A stretch of 34,763 bases of DNA from an uncultured Eubacteriales bacterium (GCA_902790525.1 CADASI010000014.1:1-34763); one strand, 5' to 3'; shown: positions 15,552 through 21,614, counted from the first letter of the stretch. Notes: a model not told the origin generated them from the letters alone. Made by a program: numbers and translations.

Positions 15552-16898
15552 TCAGGCGTTGAAGTCCTTGATGAACTTCACGAGCTGGACGGCCTCCATC
15601 GGGCCAACCACGACGTTCCAGCCGGGCAGCTTGGCTTCGATCTCGCCCTTCATCACGGCGACCTTGCCGGGGATGATGAGGGTGCGGGACTTGATCTTGT
15701 TCTCGATATCGGCCTCGTCGAAGAACTTCTTGATGGTGCCCGCGGAGAACTTGCCGGCGGCCCACGCGGTCAGCACGGACATGCCGCTGGCGTCGGTGAT
15801 CAGCAGGTTGACGGGGCACTTGGACCGCTCGTACTCGCCGGAGACCAGGAAGTAGGTCAGGGCGAAGTCCACGGTCAGGGAGCAGACGGAGTTCTCGTCC
15901 GCGCCGTTTAAGGCATAGATGCCGGGCTCGACCTTCATGGGCTTCTGCGGATCGGTGAAGATGTTCTGCCTCAGGCCGTAGAGCGCCAGCGCCTCGGCGT
16001 AGGACATGCTCTCCATGACGATCACGGAGCCGTAGCGCAGCGTGAAGGCGGCGGCCAGGGCGGTCTGCATGTGCACGTCGCCCTCGGCGATCTTCGCCAG
16101 GTTCACGATGCTCGGATAGCCCAGGGTGCGGTCCTGATCCTTCAGGTTGCCGCGGCGCACCAGTACGGCGTTGGCGAAGGTCTCCTTCGCGTCCTTGCCG
16201 GTGCAGTCGACGATCAGGTTCTTGTTGCCCTTGCCCTCCAGGGCCTTGATGTTGTCGTAGATCTCGGAGATGTCCGCGCCGGTCACGCCCAGGGTCACGC
16301 CCGCGGCGGTGGCCACGGCGTTCATGGCGTCCAGGTTGTCCTTGTTGGCGCCGTTCAAGATGGGCTTGCCGGCCTTGCAGACCTCCAGTGCGGCCTTGGC
16401 GACCTCGGCGTCGGCGCAGTTGAGTACCAGCGCGCGGTCGGCGGCCATGGCCTTGTTCACCAGCGCCACGTACTTGTCGGCGCCGTTGCCGGCGTAGTTG
16501 AGGAACAGAAACTCCACATACTCGCGCTCGCCGATGCGCTCGTAGTCAACCTTTTTGATGTCGGCGATCTTCTGGTCGATCTCGGCGTCGTCCATGCAGG
16601 AGCACAGGGTCACCGCGAACACGTTGCGGTTGACGAGGGTCTTCTCATGCCTGAACAGCACGGTCTCGCCGCCCAGCTTGTGCTCGTTGGCGCCCGCGCC
16701 GACGGTGATGGTCTTCATCAGGGGGGCGGTGGACTCGGACAGGGTGGCCAGCGCCTCGGCGGACATGTGGGGACACTTATCAATGGATACGGAGCCCTGC
16801 GCGACCTTCATGGCGAACGCCATGCAGGTGGGGCTGCCGCACTCCTTGCAGTTCTTCTTGGGAGTCAGCTTAAAGATGTCAAGACCTTTCAGTGCCAT
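15552..16898 (-). CDS. acsC: Corrinoid/iron-sulfur protein large subunit AcsC
   Basis: The gamma subunit of the corrinoid iron-sulfur protein, carrying the [4Fe-4S] cluster that reactivates cobalt. Cys17, Cys20, Cys25 and Cys42 form the N-terminal cluster motif (CKECGSPTC, then DKCP). The central TIM barrel and the C-terminal corrinoid-binding region (DASGMSVLTAWAAGKFSAG) follow. 448 residues, as in known acetogens. The ATG at 16898 has AAGGAGG upstream; acsD ends 24 bases before. It works with AcsD and accepts methyl groups from AcsE to pass to acetyl-CoA synthase, which is not encoded in this window. Confidence 0.95.
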   Translation of the reverse strand: MALKGLDIFKLTPKKNCKECGSPTCMAFAMKVAQGSVSIDKCPHMSAEALATLSESTAPLMKTITVGAGANEHKLGGETVLFRHEKTLVNRNVFAVTLCSCMDDAEIDQKIADIKKVDYERIGEREYVEFLFLNYAGNGADKYVALVNKAMAADRALVLNCADAEVAKAALEVCKAGKPILNGANKDNLDAMNAVATAAGVTLGVTGADISEIYDNIKALEGKGNKNLIVDCTGKDAKETFANAVLVRRGNLKDQDRTLGYPSIVNLAKIAEGDVHMQTALAAAFTLRYGSVIVMESMSYAEALALYGLRQNIFTDPQKPMKVEPGIYALNGADENSVCSLTVDFALTYFLVSGEYERSKCPVNLLITDASGMSVLTAWAAGKFSAGTIKKFFDEADIENKIKSRTLIIPGKVAVMKGEIEAKLPGWNVVVGPMEAVQLVKFIKDFNA

Positions 16899-16922
16899 GG
16901 TATATATCCTCCTTCCCCTGCT

Positions 16923-17867
16923 TTACATCAGGCTGTCGATGAACTTCGAAATGGTGGCGACAGCGGCAGGGTGCCTCATGATGACCAGATTGGAGCCGCC
17001 CACCAGACAGGCGGAGGCGGTGCACACTTCCATCTCGATGCCGCGCTCGTCCAGGGAACCCCACTCGGGAGACTCCTCCTCGGGGGACATGGACTCCTTG
17101 ACGCCCCAGGTCTCGGGGGACACGGGGGTCACGATGGGCATCTGGAGCTGCTTGTCGCTCTGGGCAAGGGCGGCGGCCTTCACGCGGTCCAGCGTGGAGG
17201 ACAGATACTCAAAACCATAGCCGGCGGCGGAGGAGCCCACGTTCATGCACACGGAGGCGTCCGGCACGCCCAACTGGCTAAGCAGCACGTTGAGCTGCTT
17301 GGCCAGGTTGATGTCCACGGCGGATTCCGCGCCGACCTTCTGGTTGTAGGCCAGACCGGCGGAAGCGCCGACGTTCTTGTAGTTTTCCTCACGGGCGGAG
17401 AGCACGAGGATGTTCTTGCCCTGCAGCGCGTCGGAGACGGCGTTGAAGATCTGGGCGTCCTTCTCGATGTTCTTGCAGCCCATGACGAGGATCGGCATCT
17501 CGACGGCGTCGGCGACGGCCTTGGCCAGCGCGACGCAGTCCTCGACGGACTTGTTCTCGCCGTTGGGATCGGCGGACTCAAAGTGCAGGCAGATGGCGGA
17601 GGCGCCCTCCATGGACTGGGCCTTCACGGCCATGTCGACCACGGATTCGCACCCGGCGTAGAACGCCTTGATGCCGTCGGACACGCAGCCCTCCAGGCCC
17701 TTGTCGGAGATCTCGACGGCGATCCTGGGCTTGTTGGCGATGGGCGCGTCAAAGGTGTAGAAGGGCAGTACATTTTCGCCGCCGATCACGATGCTCTTGT
17801 CGCCCGTGCCGAGGGTGACGGCATTGATCTTGGCGTTAAACGCCTGCTTTTTCGGAGTGAAAGCCAT
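16923..17867 (-). CDS. acsD: Corrinoid/iron-sulfur protein small subunit AcsD
   Basis: The beta (CdhD-like) subunit, a TIM-barrel partner of AcsC in methyl transfer to acetyl-CoA synthase. Landmarks include GGENVLPFYTFDAPIANKPRIA at the start, AICLHFESADPNG, PILVMGCKNIEKD, the VCMNVGSSAAGYGFEYLSST segment and MPIVTPVSPETWGVKES. 314 residues is close to normal. The ATG at 17867 has GGGGGAAT upstream. The gene follows cooC by 33 bases and precedes acsC, consistent with one transcript from the promoter at 18739-18767. Confidence 0.94.
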   Translation of the reverse strand: MAFTPKKQAFNAKINAVTLGTGDKSIVIGGENVLPFYTFDAPIANKPRIAVEISDKGLEGCVSDGIKAFYAGCESVVDMAVKAQSMEGASAICLHFESADPNGENKSVEDCVALAKAVADAVEMPILVMGCKNIEKDAQIFNAVSDALQGKNILVLSAREENYKNVGASAGLAYNQKVGAESAVDINLAKQLNVLLSQLGVPDASVCMNVGSSAAGYGFEYLSSTLDRVKAAALAQSDKQLQMPIVTPVSPETWGVKESMSPEEESPEWGSLDERGIEMEVCTASACLVGGSNLVIMRHPAAVATISKFIDSLM

Positions 17868-17900
17868 GTTGTATTCCCCCTGTTTGTCGTTGTGCCTGGG

Positions 17901-18674
17901 TCATAAACCCAAAGTGTGCAGAATCGAGTTGAGCGCGACCTTCACCGGCGCGTCCTCTGGTACTTTGGCGCTGGGCTTGCCGTCACAGTCGTACTCGTAG
18001 ACGAGTTCGTCGTGCGGCAGCACGCCCGCCAGGTCCAGTCCGTGCTTCTCGATTTCCTCCTTAACCCCGTCGCTCAGATTGCCGTCAGGCGCGCGGTTAA
18101 CGATCAGTTTCATCTGGCCGGGCCTGAGCTCGAGCTCTCCGACCATTTCGGCGATGCGGGCAGCCGCCTGGATGCCCCGCCGGGAGCAGTCGCTGATGAG
18201 CAGCAGGGTGTCCACGTGCGGCAGCGTGCCGCGGGAGATGTGCTCCAGCCCCGCCTCATTGTCGATCACCATGTAGCGGTATTGCCCGTAGTACTTGTCC
18301 ACCTGGGACTTCAAAACCCCGTTGACATAGCAATAGCAGCCCTTGCCCTGGGTGCGGCCCATGACGAGCATGTCAAAGTCGTCCTCCTCGATGAGGGCGG
18401 AGTTGAACTTGTACTCGGCGTACTCCTGCTTGGTCATGCCCGAGGGTATCGGGGAGACCGGCAAAAGCTCGGCGCGGGCCATCTCCTCGCGGATATCGCC
18501 CAGGGTGGTCTCCACCGCCACGCCCAGCACCTCGTTGAGGTTGGAGTTCGCGTCGGCGTCCACCACCAGAAGCGGGCCCTTGCCTTCCTTGATGAGCTGT
18601 TCGATGATCATGCCGCAGGTGGTCGTCTTGCCGACGCCGCCCTTTCCGGCCACAGCGATTACATGCGTTGACAT
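17901..18674 (-). CDS. cooC: CooC-type nickel-insertion ATPase for CO dehydrogenase/ACS (AcsF-like)
   Basis: A MinD/ParA-family P-loop ATPase that matures the nickel centres of CO dehydrogenase or acetyl-CoA synthase. The deviant Walker A GKGGVGKTT is at residues 10-18, LLVVDADANSNL at 35-46, and the CxC metal motif typical of CooC at Cys113 and Cys115 (GKGCYCYVN). VIDNEAGLEHISRGT follows. 257 residues. The start is the ATG at 18674 with GGGAGAG just upstream; a longer in-frame reading starts upstream of the promoter -10 and is rejected. It is the first gene of the operon. CooC and AcsF are hard to tell apart by sequence. Confidence 0.9.
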   Translation of the reverse strand: MSTHVIAVAGKGGVGKTTTCGMIIEQLIKEGKGPLLVVDADANSNLNEVLGVAVETTLGDIREEMARAELLPVSPIPSGMTKQEYAEYKFNSALIEEDDFDMLVMGRTQGKGCYCYVNGVLKSQVDKYYGQYRYMVIDNEAGLEHISRGTLPHVDTLLLISDCSRRGIQAAARIAEMVGELELRPGQMKLIVNRAPDGNLSDGVKEEIEKHGLDLAGVLPHDELVYEYDCDGKPSAKVPEDAPVKVALNSILHTLGL

Positions 18675-18738
18675 GTTCTCTCCCGAATGGTTTATTGGCG
18701 CGCAGGTTACAGAAGACCGTTGCGCACCCACATCTTTT

Positions 18739-18767
18739 ATGATACCACAAACCCCCGGGTTAGGCAA
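18739..18767 (-). promoter_or_regulatory. Promoter of the cooC-acsD-acsC-acsE operon
   Basis: Minus strand -35 TTGCCT (18762-18767), 17 bases, -10 TATCAT (18739-18744). The leader is about 60 bases. A TTGACA further upstream (18778-18783) has no -10 at proper distance. Confidence 0.7.
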
Positions 18768-18812
18768 GTTAAACATGTCAAAAAATGCGATAAAATAACA
18801 TCATATATACAT

Positions 18813-18891
18813 AAATGATTGTCGGGGCCATCCGTTGGATGTCCCCGACCCGCGCAACCGCTCGCTTTGCTCGCCGGTTCGCTAATCATTT
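18813..18891 (-). repeat. 79-bp structured repeat, copy 1
   Basis: Bounded by AAATGATT (18813-18820) and AATCATTT (18884-18891). In the orientation of copy 2 (34267-34345) it shares AGCGAACCGGCGAGC, GGTTGCGCGGGTCGG and CCGACAATCATT. The GTCGGGG...CCCCGAC stem of this copy is GTCGGCG...CGCCGAC in the other, and ATCC/GGAT here is TTCC/GGAA there, so pairing is conserved. It sits between the terminator of the 18945 gene and the cooC promoter. Confidence 0.8.
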
Positions 18892-18894
18892 ACA

Positions 18895-18938
18895 TGCAAT
18901 AAAACGCCTTCCCCGTTCAATTGTCCGGGAAAGGCGTT
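18895..18938 (-). terminator. Terminator of the small membrane protein gene
   Basis: Minus strand AACGCCTTTCCCG pairs with CGGGGAAGGCGTT (one G-U) across a 10-base loop, followed by TTTATTG. It begins seven bases after the stop codon. Confidence 0.8.
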
Positions 18939-18944
18939 AAACGG

Positions 18945-19301
18945 CTATTCCTGTGGCTCCTCCTGCTGCCGGGCGCGCTTGCCCGAGCGGCGGTATTCCT
19001 CCGCCATGCTGCGCAGGTTGTCCAGCGAATACTGGGCGTCCTCGGTGTTGTGGCGTATGGCCTCGCTGTTCTCGATAAGCTCCCCGAAGCCCGTGAGCAG
19101 GCAGCCCGCCATCCACGCGCAAAGCGTGCCGATGGCGCCGATGAGCAGGCCCGCGATGAAGATCGTGAAGCCCCCCGCGTTGTCGTTTAAACCCGTGCCG
19201 GTGATCCACATGCCGATCATGCCGATGCCCGAGAACACGATCCCCACGAGGAATACGACCCTCGCCAGCCCCTTTATCTTTCTTCCAATATTGTCAAACA
19301 T
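18945..19301 (-). CDS. Small membrane protein with two TM helices, function unknown
   Basis: 118 residues. Two hydrophobic segments (about 13-34, VVFLVGIVFSGIGMIGMWI, and 43-72, GGFTIFIAGLLIGAIGTLCAW and onward) are followed by a charged helical C-terminus (ENSEAIRHNTEDAQYSLDNLRSMAEEYRRSGKRARQQ) that may form a short coiled coil. No recognised domain motif. GAGGAGAT lies nine bases before the ATG. It has its own consensus promoter and terminator, so it is monocistronic. Its position between the acs operon and the CooT region may be fortuitous. Confidence 0.75.
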   Translation of the reverse strand: MFDNIGRKIKGLARVVFLVGIVFSGIGMIGMWITGTGLNDNAGGFTIFIAGLLIGAIGTLCAWMAGCLLTGFGELIENSEAIRHNTEDAQYSLDNLRSMAEEYRRSGKRARQQEEPQE

Positions 19302-19337
19302 GGTTACATCTCCTCAATATTCTGATTATGCAACCAT

Positions 19338-19366
19338 ATTATAACATTTTTATTTCAGCCTGTCAA
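19338..19366 (-). promoter_or_regulatory. Consensus sigma-A promoter of the small membrane protein gene
   Basis: Minus strand TTGACA (19361-19366), exactly 17 bases, TATAAT (19338-19343): a perfect match to consensus in an AT-rich patch. It implies strong constitutive expression. Confidence 0.88.
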
Positions 19367-19386
19367 TAAAATTTAATAGATTTGTA

Positions 19387-19614
19387 TTATATGCGGGTGA
19401 ACAGGAACTTCTGGTTCATGCCGTTGCAGTCCGCAAACACGGTCAGGTTGTCCGCATCGCGGACAACCACGGTCAGCTCGGCGTTGTCCGATTTCAACAG
19501 CGCGCGCACGTAGCCGACGGGATCGTCCGTCTCGATCTCGTCGAAAAACACGTCCCGCATCTGGTTGCCCGAGCAGCTGTTCTGGATTTCGCGTACCACT
19601 TCGTATTCGGCCAC
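19387..19614 (-). CDS. 75-residue protein of unknown function, next to CooT
   Basis: A small acidic protein starting AEYEVVREIQNSCSGNQMRD, then VFFDEIETDDPVGYVRALL and a beta-rich C-terminal half ending FLFTRI. Two cysteines (about 14 and 63). No family was recognised. The start is GTG at 19614, with AAGGGGGG seven bases upstream; no ATG fits. It lies downstream of cooT on the same strand but is separated from it by a 366-base gap filled with a composite repeat, so whether it is cotranscribed is open. The context suggests, without proof, a part in nickel or CO dehydrogenase maturation. Confidence 0.65.
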   Translation of the reverse strand: MAEYEVVREIQNSCSGNQMRDVFFDEIETDDPVGYVRALLKSDNAELTVVVRDADNLTVFADCNGMNQKFLFTRI

Positions 19615-19631
19615 CTATGACCCCCCTTTGA

Positions 19632-19966
19632 GCAGAGTGCAGAGTGGAGAGTGCAGAGTGCAGTTTTGGTAGAAATCCTTCGGATTTCTTTTGATTGAAA
19701 AAGGACGGCAAAGCATTTATTCTATGTACAAAGCTGTATCTGTCCGGCGGGCGATCAGGGCAGGCGCAAGCGCGGAACCCCGTCGTAGGGGCGCCGATGC
19801 GGCGCCCGCCTGCTGCATGGTGTTTCGAACCATCCGACGGGCGGCGCATCGCCGCCCCTACAACGTTTTAATCGTGATACTCCCGGACAAACGGTCCCCT
19901 TTAATCAAACAAATCCCGCAGGGATTTGCACCAAAACTGCACTCTGTACTCTGTACTCTGTACTCT
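19632..19966. mobile_element. Composite heptad-flanked repeat element, copy A
   Basis: The element fills most of the 366-base gap between the 75-aa gene and cooT. Left edge: four to five GCAGAGT-type heptads (19632-19663), then GGTA and hairpin GAAATCCTTCGGATTTC (19672-19688) and TTTTGATT. Right edge: TTTAATCAAA, hairpin CAAATCCCGCAGGGATTTG (19910-19928), CACC, then ACTCTGT heptads (19941-19966), the complement of the left array type. The edges are imperfect inverted repeats of each other. The same architecture with different heptads is at 28211-28350. Inside are two REP-like hairpins. No transposase is present, so it is non-autonomous if mobile. Confidence 0.75.
19786..19861. repeat. Inverted pair of REP-like hairpins
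   Basis: Left copy GTAGGGGCGCCGATGCGGCG then CCC (about 19786-19808); right copy, on the minus strand, GTAGGGGCGGCGATGCGCCG then CCC (about 19839-19861). Stems GGCGCCG/CGGCGCC and GGCGGCG/CGCCGCC keep pairing while the bases differ. They are related to the repeat at 252-292. Confidence 0.7.
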
Positions 19967-19980
19967 AAAAAAACTGTCGC

Positions 19981-20181
19981 TCAGGCGCACGCCGCCTTCG
20001 GCCGCACCACCACGGTCCCCCCGGTCAGGTCCGCGGAGGCGATCTCGCCCTCGATGACGGCCTCGCGGCCCATGATGTCGGTCAGCGTGACGACGCCGTT
20101 TTCGCACTCGATGCGCATGACGTTCTTGAGCACCTCGTTTTCGGGGCGCTTCTCGAGATTATACACGGTGGAAAGGCACAT
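19981..20181 (-). CDS. cooT: CooT family nickel-binding protein
   Basis: 66 residues beginning MCLSTVY, the hallmark of CooT, in which Cys2 is the nickel ligand of a small homodimeric chaperone linked to CO dehydrogenase maturation in Rhodospirillum. The remainder fits the family: VLKNVMRIECENGVVTLTDIMGREAVIEGEI and a C-terminal GGTVVVRPK strand. AAGGAGGG lies eight bases before the ATG and overlaps the end of the upstream His-rich gene, so the two are one operon. Together with CooC at 17901 it indicates a nickel delivery route for CODH/ACS. Confidence 0.88.
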   Translation of the reverse strand: MCLSTVYNLEKRPENEVLKNVMRIECENGVVTLTDIMGREAVIEGEIASADLTGGTVVVRPKAACA

Positions 20182-20193
20182 GTGAAACCCTCC

Positions 20194-20649
20194 TTACTTC
20201 ATCGCGGCCAGCACGGTGGACAGCCGCATATTGCCCTTTTCAAAGTCGGATACGGCCTGCATCACCTGGTCGTACCCGGCGGGGTCGCCCAGCTCCTTCA
20301 GGCGCCCGGCGAGCTGGGCCAACTCGTTGGCGTGGGCGGTGTTGTGGTTGACCATGTACTGCATCAGCGCCACGATCTCGGCCCGGGGGTCCATGTCGCA
20401 GGTCTTGCAGTCACTTGCGCAGTTCGCCGCGCCGGGACAGCCGTGGGGATGCCCGTGTTCGCCCTCGTGGGTGTGGGGATGGCTGTGCGCGTGCTCGTGG
20501 GGATGGGCGTGCGTGGTGCCGTCGGCGTGGGTGTGCACGTGGTCGTGGGTGTGGGTATGCTCGTGCGCATGCTCGTGGGCATGGTCGTGGCTGTGCTCAT
20601 GGGGAATGTCGTGCTCGTGCATATATTCGTGATCGTGCTCGTGGCTCAT
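20194..20649 (-). CDS. Histidine-rich metal-binding protein (CooJ-like role proposed)
   Basis: 151 residues. The first 70 contain 29 histidines, mostly as H-x-H, then four cysteines at 71, 77, 81 and 84 (GCPGAANCASDCKTC), then a helical domain of about 65 residues (EIVALMQYMVNHNTAHANELAQLAGRL, VSDFEKGNMRLSTVLAAMK). The His-rich stretch should bind several Ni(II) or Zn(II) ions. CooJ and HypB have His-rich nickel stores next to CODH or hydrogenase genes, and here the downstream gene is cooT; a nickel reservoir or chaperone is therefore inferred. RBS AGGAGG precedes the ATG at 20649. The first 20 residues closely resemble those of the divergent regulator. Confidence 0.82.
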   Translation of the reverse strand: MSHEHDHEYMHEHDIPHEHSHDHAHEHAHEHTHTHDHVHTHADGTTHAHPHEHAHSHPHTHEGEHGHPHGCPGAANCASDCKTCDMDPRAEIVALMQYMVNHNTAHANELAQLAGRLKELGDPAGYDQVMQAVSDFEKGNMRLSTVLAAMK

Positions 20650-20684
20650 GTCCGTATCCTCCTGATATCATCCTTCTGCGCACC

Positions 20685-20713
20685 ATTATACCCCAATTCC
20701 GGCGTTTTGTAAA
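20685..20713 (-). promoter_or_regulatory. Promoter of the His-rich gene-cooT operon
   Basis: Minus strand -35 TTTACA (20708-20713), 17 bases, -10 TATAAT (20685-20690). Confidence 0.82.
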
Positions 20714-20714
20714 A

Positions 20715-20776
20715 CCCCTCCCCGGGGATTCCAACATAAAATTGTTTTTAATTTTACCGTTGTCGCCGCCCGGGGC
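20715..20776. promoter_or_regulatory. Candidate CsoR/InrS-type operators between the divergent promoters
   Basis: Two G/C-tract dyads, CCCCTCCCCGGGG (20715-20727) and GCCCGGGGC (20768-20776), each directly abut the -35 of one of the two divergent promoters. CsoR/RcnR-family regulators bind G-tract dyads of this sort, and such a regulator is encoded at 20828. Binding is inferred only. Confidence 0.4.
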
Positions 20777-20777
20777 A

Positions 20778-20806
20778 TTGCAAAGCCGCGCGGCATCGGG
20801 TAAAAT
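20778..20806 (+). promoter_or_regulatory. Promoter of the His-rich CsoR-family regulator gene
   Basis: -35 TTGCAA (20778-20783), 17 bases, -10 TAAAAT (20801-20806), with the start codon at 20828. Confidence 0.7.
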
Positions 20807-20827
20807 GGATGTGAGGTGATATTACAA

Positions 20828-21238
20828 ATGTCCGAGCATCACGATCACGAACACGATCATGAGTATATGCACGCCCACGGCATCCCCCACGACCACGATC
20901 ATGACCATGACCACGATCACAGCCACGATCACGGCCATGCGCACGACGCCGCGCACGGCCACCACGGCCACACCCACAGCCACGAGCACACCAAGGCCGT
21001 GCTGAACCGGCTGTCGCGGGCCATCGGCCACCTGCAGTCGGTGCGCACCATGGTGGAGGAGGGCCGGGACTGCTCCGAGGTGCTGATACAGATCGCCGCG
21101 GTGCGCTCCGCCATCGACAACACGGGAAAGCTGATATTGCAGGACCATCTCAAGCACTGCATCGTGGACGCCGCCGCCGAGGGCGACCAGCAGGCCATCG
21201 ACGACCTGTGCCAGGCGATTGACAAGTATATGAAGTAA
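20828..21238 (+). CDS. CsoR/RcnR-family metal-sensing repressor with a His-rich N-terminal extension
   Basis: 136 residues. Residues 1-54 hold 24 histidines. From residue 56 a complete CsoR-family domain follows: [20 protein letters not shown], then [18 protein letters not shown] and LQDHLKHCI. The candidate ligands Cys82, His107 and Cys111 have the same spacing (25 and 4) as C36/H61/C65 of M. tuberculosis CsoR (Cu(I)) and as InrS (Ni(II)), which also uses N-terminal His. The fold represses by DNA binding and releases on metal binding. Divergent to the His-rich gene and cooT, it probably controls both sides. Nickel is favoured by context, copper cannot be excluded. Start ATG 20828 with GAGGTGAT upstream. 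Confidence 0.88.
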   Translation: MSEHHDHEHDHEYMHAHGIPHDHDHDHDHDHSHDHGHAHDAAHGHHGHTHSHEHTKAVLNRLSRAIGHLQSVRTMVEEGRDCSEVLIQIAAVRSAIDNTGKLILQDHLKHCIVDAAAEGDQQAIDDLCQAIDKYMK

Positions 21239-21244
21239 AAGCCG

Positions 21245-21279
21245 AGGGAACAGGGAACAGGGAACAGGAAGCAGGGAAC
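21245..21279. repeat. Heptanucleotide tandem array (AGGGAAC)n
   Basis: Three perfect AGGGAAC units (21245-21265), one degenerate unit (AGGAAGC) and another AGGGAAC, starting seven bases after the regulator stop codon. It is the same type of heptad array as at 19632 and 28211 but with a different unit and no opposite arm. The rest of the 375-base gap before folT holds its promoter and leader. Confidence 0.75.
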
Positions 21280-21307
21280 GGGAAGAATGTAAAATCATGC
21301 GAAACGG

Positions 21308-21348
21308 TTGCATATTCGCGCCGTTCGCGCTATAATGGGCGTGAACGG
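21308..21348 (+). promoter_or_regulatory. Promoter of folT-folC, -10 in a dyad loop
   Basis: -35 TTGCAT (21308-21313), 17 bases, -10 TATAAT (21331-21336). CCGTTCGCGC (21321-21330) pairs with GCGTGAACGG (21339-21348) at nine of ten positions, so the -10 lies in the loop. Transcription should start near 21343, about 270 bases before the folT start codon. Confidence 0.75.
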
Positions 21349-21426
21349 AGGGATATCGGCACGAAAGCTGGCGGCCAGAGATGCAGCGGTCCGTCAAATC
21401 ACGCTTGGGTCGTAGCAACCGGAAAT

Positions 21427-21536
21427 CGATTGTATGAGTAGGAATGGCGCGTCAAGTACCGGCGGATGGGAGGTTGCCGCCGGGCGAAGGGGCGGTTCGC
21501 TCCGCGGTGCCATTATCGCATCCGCTATCACAATCG
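21427..21536 (+). ncRNA. Tetrahydrofolate (THF-I) riboswitch
   Basis: The P1 arms CGATTGT (21427-21433) and ACAATCG (21530-21536) enclose segments that match THF-I aptamers: GAGTAGGAATGGCGCGTCAAG, a GGCGG...CCGCC stem, GGGCGAAG, then GCGGTGCCATT and the conserved CGCATCCGC near the 3' side. AATGGC pairs with GCCATT. Known THF riboswitches sit before folT, exactly as here. A later hairpin at 21594-21620 is the likely expression platform. This was recognised by eye, so exact boundaries are approximate. Confidence 0.85.
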
Positions 21537-21591
21537 CGTATTCCCCATATGGCATGCCGTATGGGCGTTACAACTGAACGAATCAACCTCC

Positions 21592-21614
21592 TCCAATGAA
21601 TGGAGGCTTTTTTA
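21592..21614 (+). terminator. Expression-platform hairpin of the THF riboswitch, overlapping the folT RBS
   Basis: CCTCCA-ATGAA-TGGAGG followed by CTTTTTT and the ATG at 21614. It reads both as an intrinsic terminator (stem plus six T) and as a Shine-Dalgarno-sequestering hairpin, since GGAGG is the ribosome binding site. A second hairpin (CCCATATGGC with GCCGTATGGG, about 21546-21567) lies between it and the aptamer. Confidence 0.7.

Noticed and set aside
16071-17906. Very long open frame on the plus strand opposite acsC and acsD
   Set aside because: It mirrors the codon pattern of the acs genes, has Gly/Val/His-rich low-complexity composition, no RBS and no family features. Similar long antisense frames lie opposite ftsH, nfnB and the Na/Pi gene in this GC-rich DNA.
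18675-18776. N-terminal extension of cooC
   Set aside because: The extended part includes the promoter and does not resemble CooC; the SD precedes the ATG at 18674.
19632-19966. CRISPR array
   Set aside because: The repeats are seven-base tandem units without spacers, and no cas genes are present.
20182-20712. Plus-strand frame opposite the His-rich gene, rich in Val/Gly/Met
   Set aside because: It is the complement of His codons (GTG/ATG runs). The minus strand has a promoter, RBS and operon context.
21349-21426. Cyclic di-GMP-I or other known riboswitch before the THF aptamer
   Set aside because: GAAAGCTGGCGGCCAGAG faintly resembles part of the c-di-GMP-I aptamer, but the GGGCAAACC and GGGTTaCCG blocks are not in place.
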